Assembly (NCBI GenBank): GCA_045546875.1
Contig: JAZQDP010000094.1
Span: forward strand, 1 to 10,884
DNA from: RUG11551 sp045546875
Lineage (GTDB): Bacteria; Planctomycetota; Planctomycetia; Pirellulales; Thermoguttaceae
Length of the DNA: 10,884 bases
Direction: 5' to 3'
The notes under the pieces were generated by a model. The model was given only the letters and a program-made list of their open reading frames with translations, had not been told where the DNA came from and made no database searches. Both the position numbers and the translations under genes were made by a program. Within the stretch, counting starts at the first letter, position 1. Each line of letters starts with the position of its first letter. This document shows, piece by piece, positions 1 to 6,715 of this stretch.

Positions 1-831
1 GTAGGAAAGACGGAATTGGCTAAGGCGCTGGCTCAGCAGATTTTTGGCGACGAAAATCGCATGCACCGGTTCGACATGAGCGAGTATGCAGAGAAACACG
101 CGGCTGAAAAGCTTACCGGTTCGCCTCCCGGTTACGTCGGCTATGAAGAAGGCGGGCAGCTGACAAACTACGTCAGAGAAAACCCGTTTAGCATTCTCCT
201 GTTTGACGAAATCGAAAAAGCCAACGGCGCGGTTCTGGATAAATTTCTCCAAATTCTCGAAGACGGACGTCTCACAGACGGCAAAGGGCTTACCGTTTAC
301 TTTAACCAGTCGATTATTATTTTCACCAGCAACATCGGCGCGGAATCGTTACTCAATATTGACGGGATGGATAACGTTTCCGATGAGAGTCCAACTTACG
401 AAGCCGTTCGACAACATTTTTATTCTGAAGTTCAAAACCATTTTGTTAAAGGACTGGGTCGCCCGGAAATATTCAACCGATTAGGCAACAACATTTTGGG
501 ATTTGACCTTCTCCGACCGATGCACATCAAAGGAATTTTCAAAAAATTCATGAGGAATTTAGAAAAATCCGCTGGCAGTCACGGTTACACGTTAGCGTAC
601 AAAACAACGGCTGGTTCTGTAACGGATAAATCGGAAGAATCGTCGCTGTGTCAATGGATTATCGAAATCATGAAACAGCGCGGCAACCTGCTTTACGGCG
701 GACGTCGAATCCGGGTTCAAATGGAAGAAAAAATCGAACAACCTCTCGCTGGCTGGGTTTTCGATAACAATCCGGCGCCCGGAACGACTTTGACATTGGA
801 CTTCAAAAACGATAAATTGATAATTGAATAG
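1..831 (+). CDS. ClpB/ClpA-type AAA+ ATPase, C-terminal (D2) module, 5' truncated by window
   Basis: The first visible codons (V-G-K-T-E-L-A-K) are the end of a Walker A motif, so the gene starts upstream of the window. The 276 visible residues form an Hsp100 D2 module: the block DMSEYAEKH, pore loop GYVGYEEGG (Tyr45 of the visible part), Walker B LLFDEIEK (D69-E70), sensor-1 FTSNIG, arginine finger in RPEIFNR (R160), sensor-2 Arg in GGRRIR (R235), and the usual ClpB-like beta-rich tail. All residues needed for ATP hydrolysis and substrate threading are present, so it should be an active hexameric unfoldase or disaggregase. No ClpP-binding loop (IGF/L) is seen. The divergence from housekeeping ClpB (for example GLTVYF where GRTVDF is usual, and an acidic/Ser insert near 610-650) and its place at the head of a GTPase gene set suggest a dedicated motor of that system. 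Certain as to family; the role is inferred. Confidence 0.93.
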   Translation, partial: VGKTELAKALAQQIFGDENRMHRFDMSEYAEKHAAEKLTGSPPGYVGYEEGGQLTNYVRENPFSILLFDEIEKANGAVLDKFLQILEDGRLTDGKGLTVYFNQSIIIFTSNIGAESLLNIDGMDNVSDESPTYEAVRQHFYSEVQNHFVKGLGRPEIFNRLGNNILGFDLLRPMHIKGIFKKFMRNLEKSAGSHGYTLAYKTTAGSVTDKSEESSLCQWIIEIMKQRGNLLYGGRRIRVQMEEKIEQPLAGWVFDNNPAPGTTLTLDFKNDKLIIE

Positions 832-857
832 ACAGCAGACAGCAGGAAATCGGAAAC
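830..857. repeat. Imperfect heptanucleotide tandem repeat
   Basis: Four consecutive 7-bp units follow or overlap the stop codon of the AAA+ gene: AGACAGC, AGACAGC, AGGAAAT, CGGAAAC. The first two are identical and the last two share GGAAA in the same register. It belongs to the same style of short repeat seen in the other spacers of this window. No function is evident. Confidence 0.5.
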
Positions 858-870
858 TGTTATATCCTGT

Positions 871-941
871 TTCGGGGGGGCGGGTATTACCCTCCAACAT
901 CAAAATCATCAAGATTCGCGGACTATGTCCGCGCCCCGGAA
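871..941. repeat. GC-rich nested foldback in the spacer before the kinase-like gene
   Basis: Three inverted repeats are nested here. GGGTA-T-TACCC lies at 882-892, extendable to 879-895 with one mismatch. CGCGGAC-TAT-GTCCGCG (7-bp perfect stem) lies at 917-933. An outer pair joins 871-878 to 934-941 with one mismatch. The G run at 874-880 is unlike the AT-rich surroundings. The arrangement resembles a REP-like mobile palindrome or a structured leader RNA. The ATG at 925 falls in the loop of the second hairpin, which argues against it as the start of the next gene. The rest of the 189-bp spacer (832-1020) shows no other convincing signal. Confidence 0.5.
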
Positions 942-1020
942 TGGAAAGGGGAAACTCAAGTCGTTTCGGTATGCTTACCACTCAAAACCTGCAGTCTCAG
1001 GTCTCGAATTTCAGAAGAAT

Positions 1021-2343
1021 ATGGCTACATCATCACTAACGTTCCCATCCGGCAGACGGGTTACAAACTTTACGGAAATAAAGTCTTCTCCTGCTTTGAC
1101 TTTATATTCCGCTCAAGAGATAATTGTCGAATCAGACGACGATTTCGGTTCTGCGGAAGAGACAATCCGTCCGATTTGGCTGGTTATTTCAAATCAGGCA
1201 AACGAAAAAACATTGCAGATTTGGAAAGACTGGGCGCGTAACGTCAAAGATTATTTTGCAATCGAATGCAGAGAAGCGGCAATTATTGGCGACCGTCTTG
1301 TTGCGGTTTTAGCGGTTGACGACGCCAAGATGATAGATAATTTCCCTGTCTCTAAAGGCGAAACTTTTATTTCCGCCTTGTGTGACATGGCGCTCGGATT
1401 GAACAGGATTGGATTTGCGTATAAATCCTGGAACTGGTCAAACTTCGTTCAACTTGGAAACTGCTGGAAACTTATTCCGTCGCCATCTTTGGAGCAAGTT
1501 TCTGAACCAGACGTAAAACAAACGCTTTCCCGGTTGGGAAAGTGGCTCAAAACCCTCAAGGCGCCTTTTTTACTTACTCAACCGGCGCAGTCAATCGTTG
1601 AAATGTTGGCAAGCGGTCAGTTCCCGGAAGAATTTTCAGAGGAAATTCGTTACGAGGCTTTTTGGCTTCCTCTGGAACAAAGAAAAACGCCGTTGCAGTT
1701 AAATCTGACTCAAGACCAAAATACAGTGCGCCTGGAATGGGAATGGACGCCAAATGGAGAGACGTCTCTGCTCTGTACTGACGGTAAAAAGAAAGCGACT
1801 CAAGGGCAGTTCATTTGGCAGGACGAATTGGATCAATATGGCGCTCCTTTATCAAACGTTCCTGGCATCAATCCGATTATCGACTCCGAGGCGGGAACAG
1901 CCCAATGGAATCGCCCGCAAAACAACTCCCGATACAACGTCCATTCAATCGTTCCTGTGATTAAAAGGGATAACTGGTACGAATGGGGAACGCCCGTTAT
2001 TGTCGGTGGACCTGAAGAAGCAAATTTGCAAGGGGCTTATTTTGAAAAGGATTCAAACGAGGTTGTTTTGACCCCCTACTGGTCGGACGATCGCAATATT
2101 ACTAAAATCTATATTGTCGCCCGTCGAGACCGGTTCGCTCAAAACGTCAACGACGTCCAGTTTGGAATAGCGCCGGTGGTTGTCCAGCGTCGACAGATCA
2201 ACCATCCGATTCGAAAGCAATTCAACTTTACTTCCAAATTGTATGTTGTTCTGTTTAACGCTGTTACTATTGGAAACAAAGTTTATTTTTCGCCAGGACA
2301 AACGGTGTCATGCCGAAAGATTGTATACCAAACACAAAGTTAA
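1021..2343 (+). CDS. Degenerate kinase-like (pseudokinase) protein with C-terminal FN3-like beta domains
   Basis: The protein has 440 residues from the ATG at 1021. An in-frame ATG at 925 adds 32 residues that read like spacer and start inside a hairpin loop, so 1021 is preferred, though it has no good ribosome-binding site. Residues about 20-225 follow the order of a protein-kinase fold: an alphaC-like helix, DRLVAVLAVDD at the hinge-strand position, an alphaE-like helix (ISALCDMALGLNRIGF), AYKSWNWSNF (134-142 region) where HRDLKPEN would be, KLIPSP (150-155) where the DFG strand would be, LGKWLKTL as in the alphaF region, and LPLEQRKTP resembling the final DPxxRPT element. The catalytic-loop and DFG aspartates are absent and there is no glycine-rich loop, so catalysis is unlikely. 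Residues about 225-440 are beta-rich; VRLEWEW followed by YNVHSIVPV fits an FN3-type sandwich, perhaps two. There is no signal peptide or membrane helix. Probably a scaffold or sensor of the GTPase system. The kinase assignment is my pattern reading, not a database match. Confidence 0.85.
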   Translation: MATSSLTFPSGRRVTNFTEIKSSPALTLYSAQEIIVESDDDFGSAEETIRPIWLVISNQANEKTLQIWKDWARNVKDYFAIECREAAIIGDRLVAVLAVDDAKMIDNFPVSKGETFISALCDMALGLNRIGFAYKSWNWSNFVQLGNCWKLIPSPSLEQVSEPDVKQTLSRLGKWLKTLKAPFLLTQPAQSIVEMLASGQFPEEFSEEIRYEAFWLPLEQRKTPLQLNLTQDQNTVRLEWEWTPNGETSLLCTDGKKKATQGQFIWQDELDQYGAPLSNVPGINPIIDSEAGTAQWNRPQNNSRYNVHSIVPVIKRDNWYEWGTPVIVGGPEEANLQGAYFEKDSNEVVLTPYWSDDRNITKIYIVARRDRFAQNVNDVQFGIAPVVVQRRQINHPIRKQFNFTSKLYVVLFNAVTIGNKVYFSPGQTVSCRKIVYQTQS

Positions 2344-2357
2344 TCGATAATCAAGCA

Positions 2358-2435
2358 ACGAGTAATGAGTAGCGAGTTACAGATTTTCCGGGGGCGTCCT
2401 ACAGCCCGTCAAATCCTTTCGTACTCGCAACTCAT
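2358..2435. repeat. Inverted pairs of heptanucleotide repeats forming a long foldback
   Basis: Left arm: tandem units ACGAGTA, ATGAGTA, GCGAGTT (2358-2378). Right arm, read on the other strand, ATGAGTT then GCGAGTA (2435-2422). ATGAGTAGCGAGT at 2365-2377 pairs with 2423-2435 at 12 of 13 positions. Inside, GATTT/AAATC (2382-2386 with 2411-2415) and GGGC/GCCC (2392-2395 with 2404-2407) can extend the fold. It lies in the 133-bp spacer between the pseudokinase and first GTPase genes. There is no U-tract after it, so it is not a classical terminator; it may be an mRNA-stabilising hairpin or a repeat element. Confidence 0.6.
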
Positions 2436-2476
2436 ATCGAATAAACCACATAACCCATATAACACACCAATATCCC

Positions 2477-3733
2477 ATGCCGCTTATCAATCCGTTTTCA
2501 AGAGTTTTATGTCCGTTTTGTTTTGAATACTTTCATCTGGGTCAGGCTCCATTACGAGTAGTTTCCTCGTCAGACCTGGTTCACGACGAAGTAGTTCATA
2601 ACTTTCTCAAACTTCCAGCAGGGAGCCAGGCGCTTATGCCGCCCGTTGAGGAACCGCAAGGCTTTTTCAACAAACTGGGTCGTTATTTCTACTACCCGGA
2701 ACAGCATAATGGCATGGTTGTGAAACATCGCATTTGCCCGCATTGTCACATGAAATTGCCGGTTCAACTGTCTTCCGGTTCGATGGCAAGCAACATCATT
2801 GCGGTTATTGGATACCGAGATTCCGGCAAGAGTAATTTCTTTGGCGTCCTGATTAACGAATTGAAAAATCGTTATTCTAAAGAGGTTGGTCTGAATCTTG
2901 TTTCTCAGGAGACGTTTTCTACCAGCACGATGCGTTCAATCTATTCCGATGAACTTTATCAGGAACGATACGGGGCGGATTTGCTCGGCGACAACCCGCA
3001 GGTAGTCCGCGCGACGTTGTCTGCAAGCGCCAATTCCGACATTAGAATTCCGCTTATTTACCGTCTAAACCTTACGAAGTTTACCCGGTTTCAACGGTTC
3101 CTTCATCCTTTTGCCAACCAGCGCCCTATCGATTTGGTTCTTTTTGACGCGGCTGGGGAAGATATGTCCTCGCCAGACGCCATGAATCAGTATTACCGAT
3201 ATGTCTCCCGGGCGGCTGGAATTATAGCGCTTGTCGACCCGCTCTCCTATCCGGAAATCCGGGGCGACATTACTGCCAGTTACAATGCATCTTCATACGC
3301 CACCCGACCTCATGACACCATCGGCGCTCTGGTTCATACTATTGAACAAACCGGTCATAAGAAGGCGTCGCAAGCGGTTAAAACGCCTTTAGCGGTTACG
3401 ATATCCAAATTTGATTTGCTTCGCGGCATTGAGGGATTAGACGACAGCGTTTTTGAAGATCATGTTCACACCAACGGCTTTGACGCCATCGCGGCTGATA
3501 AAACGTCAAATGCCATTCGGAGTTTTTTGGAATCGAAAGGCATCAATTCCATTTCGTCCGTTGTTGAAAGTAATTTTAAGAAATACAAATATTTTGGGAT
3601 GTCGGCTTTAGGACGTTCGCCTCGACCTGACAGATCGTTAGCGTCCATTCAGCCAATCAATATTGCAGATTCGTTATTTTGGATTTTGAATCAACTTGGC
3701 TATCTTCAAACAGAAGAAGAAATGAAGAAATAG
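2477..3733 (+). CDS. Soluble zinc-ribbon P-loop GTPase, DO-GTPase1-like
   Basis: The 418-residue protein has GTPase signatures in order: P-loop GYRDSGKS at 112-119, a G3-type DAAGED at 224-228 at the end of a hydrophobic strand (DLVLFDAAG), a G4-type SKFD at 310-313 after strand LAVTI, and a G5-like MSALG near the C-terminus. Asp313 in [N/T/S]KxD is consistent with guanine specificity. Before the P-loop, CPFC (12/15) and CPHC (87/90) would jointly bind zinc as a ribbon split by about 70 residues. No membrane helix is seen. With the GAP1-like gene and the membrane GTPase downstream it fits the 'double-GTPase' family pair; I recall this family from comparative genomics and could not search. It is likely the cytosolic switch of the system. 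ATG at 2477; no Shine-Dalgarno. The preceding A/C-rich leader holds ATAACACAC, also found before the next gene. Confidence 0.88.
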   Translation: MPLINPFSRVLCPFCFEYFHLGQAPLRVVSSSDLVHDEVVHNFLKLPAGSQALMPPVEEPQGFFNKLGRYFYYPEQHNGMVVKHRICPHCHMKLPVQLSSGSMASNIIAVIGYRDSGKSNFFGVLINELKNRYSKEVGLNLVSQETFSTSTMRSIYSDELYQERYGADLLGDNPQVVRATLSASANSDIRIPLIYRLNLTKFTRFQRFLHPFANQRPIDLVLFDAAGEDMSSPDAMNQYYRYVSRAAGIIALVDPLSYPEIRGDITASYNASSYATRPHDTIGALVHTIEQTGHKKASQAVKTPLAVTISKFDLLRGIEGLDDSVFEDHVHTNGFDAIAADKTSNAIRSFLESKGINSISSVVESNFKKYKYFGMSALGRSPRPDRSLASIQPINIADSLFWILNQLGYLQTEEEMKK

Positions 3734-3748
3734 GCAGAAGAGAATAGA

Positions 3749-3778
3749 CCATAGGGAGTAGTTGACTATTACCTATGG
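3749..3778 (+). other. Strong hairpin between the first GTPase gene and the GAP1-like gene
   Basis: CCATAGGGAGTAGT at 3749-3762 pairs with ACTATTACCTATGG at 3765-3778: 14 positions with one mismatch (G3756/A3771) and one G-U pair, closed by a two-base turn. No T-run follows, and the next gene begins 31 bases on, so this is more likely a processing or stabilising stem, or a repeat remnant, than a terminator. The TTG at 3762 lies at its tip, which argues against translation starting there. Confidence 0.6.
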
Positions 3779-3809
3779 CCTTGCCCCTCATAACACACTA
3801 CGTAATATT

Positions 3810-5084
3810 ATGAATCAGGCATACTTTACTTTTTGTTGCACCGGACCGGGGAAAAGCGTTTCCGGTCTGGGCGGCGACCGCGCCAGAGCGGCAGTAAAAG
3901 GAGCTACTGACGCGGAACTCAACGCTTATAGACAATTTTGTGGGTATCCGCAATATTCCACATTTTCATTGGCGTACTTTCCACAACAGGTCGCTTCGGC
4001 TTCTAACCCCTTTGCAAAACTCATTTTCAATAAACTCGGAAACAACGGGGCTTATTTCCTGGCGCATTCCGTTTACGCCGCTCCTGACAACGAAACGAAT
4101 CGCGAAGGAAACTATTTTATCCATTTGATTTATCCGCTTCCGCAGTCGTGGTCGGTTCGAACCGCGCTGGAAATGTGGGGAAGTCCATTCTGGCAAACGC
4201 ATGACAGCGACGATATTTCCCCTGAATTGCCAGAACTCAAAGACGAAGACGTTCCATTTGGAATAATCAACCAAAATTCCTTTACAGAATTCTTGCGAGC
4301 GTCAGAAAAAAACCAGAAGAAATTCCACTTTTTACTGAAAAGTTTGCTGGCGTCCAATTCTCAGAATAAAATAGTTCTCACCGGCGCTCCGGAAGAAATG
4401 GCATTTTGCCTTTGGGGAGCAACGAAATTTTTGCCTCCTAATTTATGGCAGAACATTACCTTTTCAACCCATGAAAGACCGAACGTCAATTTCCCCTTTA
4501 CCGTCGTGAATTTCCCGTTAGTTGCCAAACCAGGCTCACAGGAAGAACTCGCGCTGCATCAGCTATCCAATTGGCCAAACGTTTTCTTCTATTCTGAGAA
4601 TCCGGAAATTCCTTCCTCTCCTGTTCCAGAATTTACCTTTGCAGACGACGTTGTTAAGATATGCCTTGACGAGGCTTTTGAACCCTTAAATAAATTTTAC
4701 AAGGAGGTTCCTCCAGAGAACCGAAAAACTGGAACGGCGCTTGAACTGTGCTGGAAATTTATTTGTCATGAAGACGATATTTCGTCCAACGACATTCAGC
4801 GTGCATTGCAGATGCCGTTGTTAAAGTCTCGCGCGATTGATATGCTGATGGACAATTCCCGATTTACGCTCGATCAGCAGTTGGAGTTTTATCAGCGCCT
4901 CGATCCCGCCAGACAGGATGTTTTACTCAACAGAATGATTGCGGAAAATTCTATCGAGCAGTTACGCAACAACCCGGATTATGCACAATTGCTAATTTCC
5001 GCTTTGACAATTAATCCCCCGCAGGAAGCTCCCGAAAAAGAGTTGTCAATGTTACAAAAGATTAAAAAAGCCTTATTCGATTAA
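3810..5084 (+). CDS. GAP1-like GTPase-associated protein
   Basis: The 424-residue protein matches the layout I know for GTPase-associated protein 1. The N-terminal region (about 1-140) begins NQAYFTFCCTGPGKSVSGLGG, has a GDRARA segment, and later carries the NREGNYFIHLIYPL element (cf. the R-x-GN-x-hxH pattern of GAP1-N type 2). The middle region (about 150-270) has LLASNSQNKIVLTGAPEE and LPPNLWQNITFSTHE, like the GAP1-M domain. An alpha-helical C-terminal region (about 290-424) follows. No catalytic motif, signal peptide or membrane helix is apparent. It is probably a partner that binds or regulates the GTPases encoded on both sides. The start at ATG 3810 puts the conserved segment at the very N-terminus; a TTG at 3762 would add 16 residues but sits in a hairpin. 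It lies 76 bp after the first GTPase gene and 35 bp before the second, so co-transcription is likely. Confidence 0.82.
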   Translation: MNQAYFTFCCTGPGKSVSGLGGDRARAAVKGATDAELNAYRQFCGYPQYSTFSLAYFPQQVASASNPFAKLIFNKLGNNGAYFLAHSVYAAPDNETNREGNYFIHLIYPLPQSWSVRTALEMWGSPFWQTHDSDDISPELPELKDEDVPFGIINQNSFTEFLRASEKNQKKFHFLLKSLLASNSQNKIVLTGAPEEMAFCLWGATKFLPPNLWQNITFSTHERPNVNFPFTVVNFPLVAKPGSQEELALHQLSNWPNVFFYSENPEIPSSPVPEFTFADDVVKICLDEAFEPLNKFYKEVPPENRKTGTALELCWKFICHEDDISSNDIQRALQMPLLKSRAIDMLMDNSRFTLDQQLEFYQRLDPARQDVLLNRMIAENSIEQLRNNPDYAQLLISALTINPPQEAPEKELSMLQKIKKALFD

Positions 5085-5119
5085 ACGCAAACCATAATAA
5101 AGCAATCCCTTAACCAAAG

Positions 5120-6655
5120 ATGAGCGCCAGCGTCAATTATCGAACGCCGATTTTGCCATTTCGATTTCGCCCATACAGAAATATGCTGGCGCTATCAGTC
5201 GGATTATGTATTTCAATTGGCGTCTTTGCCATAGCGCTATACTGCATCACAAGCATTCTGGCGTTTTGCTGTTTAGCGTTAAGCTATCTCTTGGGGTTTA
5301 TTGTCGCCACTGCAATTATTGGCGCTGCCTACTGGGCAAATAGTGATAATAATAACAGCGACGCCGGCGCTGGATTTCTTTTTTTATGGTTTATAATATG
5401 GATTGTCTTAACCGCTTTAACTTCCGCGCCTCTTTATAACGCATATCAATTTCTGTCAGAAACGGCTGATATTTGTTGGAATAACCTGATGACATTTTAC
5501 GAAGAGTCAAAAATCGTCTACTGGTCCTGGATTCCAATTATTTCAATGGTTCTTTATGGTATAATCAGTCTTTTATCTCTTTGGATAATGAAACTTCTCG
5601 ACTGGCGCCCGCACTGGGGGCGGATTCGTTTTATTTGTCCGCACGAAGATTGCGGTCATGTTAGTTCATCCCTCGTTTATCAATGTCCGCATTGCAACGG
5701 CGTTGTAGAAAACCTGTACCCGTCCATTAACGGCATCTATTTTACGTCTTGCCCGCATTGCGGAGCGTCGTTAAACGCCTCATGGTTAACAGGCAGGAAC
5801 CAGTATTCCAAAACATGCCCCGACTGCCACAAGGACTTGAATTACGAAGGGTTCGGAGACATTCCAGAATCGGTCTTTGTTGTTGAAGGGGCGCAGAAAA
5901 GCGGCAAGACGTCGTTTTTGATTCGTGCAATGAGCCAGTGGTGCCAGCATTTTAGCTCCTTTATTCATTTTTCTGACAGTCAGCAGGAACGCGACGTCAT
6001 AAATAAATCGGCTCAAATAAGCGCTGGGAACTTTTGCATTCCAACGACCAGGAGGCTATGCCCAGAGGCTTATCTTATGCACTGCAAAAAATCGTTTCAT
6101 TCTTTTCTGGCGTACTTTTACGATACCGGCGGAGCGTCTGTAAACGCACTCGAAGCGGGCGTGGCGGAACCGTACTACAGTTTGGCAAACGGCATTTTCC
6201 TTGTCATTGATCCTTGGGCTGAAAAAAGCATTATAAACGTTGTGTCCAGAAACCGTTCATCGCATTCGCGCCAGTTTACGCATCAGTTTGCGTCACAGTC
6301 CGCTGACGCGGTTATTGGAATCCTGTGCAGTAAACTGGAACATCTTTACGCTGATTCCGTTCTCACCGGATTTAACATACCGATTTGCGTTGTGGTAACA
6401 AAGTGCGATCTGAACGGTTTAGACAACGCCATCGGCGTAGAATTGAAATATTCTCAGTCCTCAAAACACTGGTCAGAACAATCCCAAAAAGTAGAAGAAT
6501 TCCTTGCAAACAACGGTTTGTACAATTTCGTCAATATTGTCAAAACCCGGTTTAAGAGAAGCGCCTTTTTTGCCGTAAGCGTTTTGGACGACTCGGCTGA
6601 CAAATCAAGCTCTGTCCTCAATCCTCTGTTATGGATGACGTGTAACGCGCACTAA
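5120..6655 (+). CDS. Membrane-anchored zinc-ribbon GTPase, DO-GTPase2-like
   Basis: The protein has 511 residues. Four hydrophobic segments at about 22-44, 46-72, 84-104 and 136-158 anchor the N-terminus. Then come two zinc ribbons: Cys173/178 with Cys189/192, and Cys211/214 with Cys233/236. The GTPase domain follows: P-loop GAQKSGKT at 257-264, G3-type DTGG at 335-338, G4-type TKCD at 427-430 after strand ICVVV, and a G5-like AVSV near the end. Both NTP-binding and specificity residues are intact. The domain order (zinc ribbon then P-loop) repeats that of the gene at 2477 but adds the membrane part, suggesting a soluble/membrane GTPase pair working with the GAP1-like protein. It is the last gene of the cluster: its stop lies 60 bp from the convergent smc stop. 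ATG at 5120, with no Shine-Dalgarno. Confidence 0.87.
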   Translation: MSASVNYRTPILPFRFRPYRNMLALSVGLCISIGVFAIALYCITSILAFCCLALSYLLGFIVATAIIGAAYWANSDNNNSDAGAGFLFLWFIIWIVLTALTSAPLYNAYQFLSETADICWNNLMTFYEESKIVYWSWIPIISMVLYGIISLLSLWIMKLLDWRPHWGRIRFICPHEDCGHVSSSLVYQCPHCNGVVENLYPSINGIYFTSCPHCGASLNASWLTGRNQYSKTCPDCHKDLNYEGFGDIPESVFVVEGAQKSGKTSFLIRAMSQWCQHFSSFIHFSDSQQERDVINKSAQISAGNFCIPTTRRLCPEAYLMHCKKSFHSFLAYFYDTGGASVNALEAGVAEPYYSLANGIFLVIDPWAEKSIINVVSRNRSSHSRQFTHQFASQSADAVIGILCSKLEHLYADSVLTGFNIPICVVVTKCDLNGLDNAIGVELKYSQSSKHWSEQSQKVEEFLANNGLYNFVNIVKTRFKRSAFFAVSVLDDSADKSSSVLNPLLWMTCNAH

Positions 6656-6662
6656 TTCGAAA

Positions 6663-6683
6663 TGCGGAATACTGAATTACGCA
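6663..6683. other. Short hairpin between convergent genes
   Basis: TGCGGAAT (6663-6670) pairs with ATTACGCA (6676-6683) with one mismatch around a 5-base loop. It sits in the 60-bp gap between two convergent stop codons and could slow polymerase from either side. There is no U-tract on either strand, so intrinsic termination is doubtful. GCGGAAT and ACTGAAT again show a 7-bp period. Confidence 0.35.
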
Positions 6684-6715
6684 AGCGTATCATAAAATCT
6701 AATCGCTCATCGCCT

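Noticed and set aside
203..484. Second-frame open reading frame within the AAA+ gene
   Set aside because: It overlaps well-conserved ClpB-type motifs in the main frame and has no recognisable features.
925..1020. Upstream ATG giving 32 extra residues to the pseudokinase-like protein
   Set aside because: The ATG lies in the loop of a perfect hairpin and the extra residues look like translated spacer; ATG 1021 is preferred.
3762..3809. TTG start for the GAP1-like gene, with GGAG five bases upstream
   Set aside because: The GGAG and TTG are part of a strong hairpin, and the conserved N-terminus begins at ATG 3810.
6656..6715. Intrinsic terminator between the convergent genes
   Set aside because: The hairpin at 6663-6683 is short and is not followed by a T-run on either strand.
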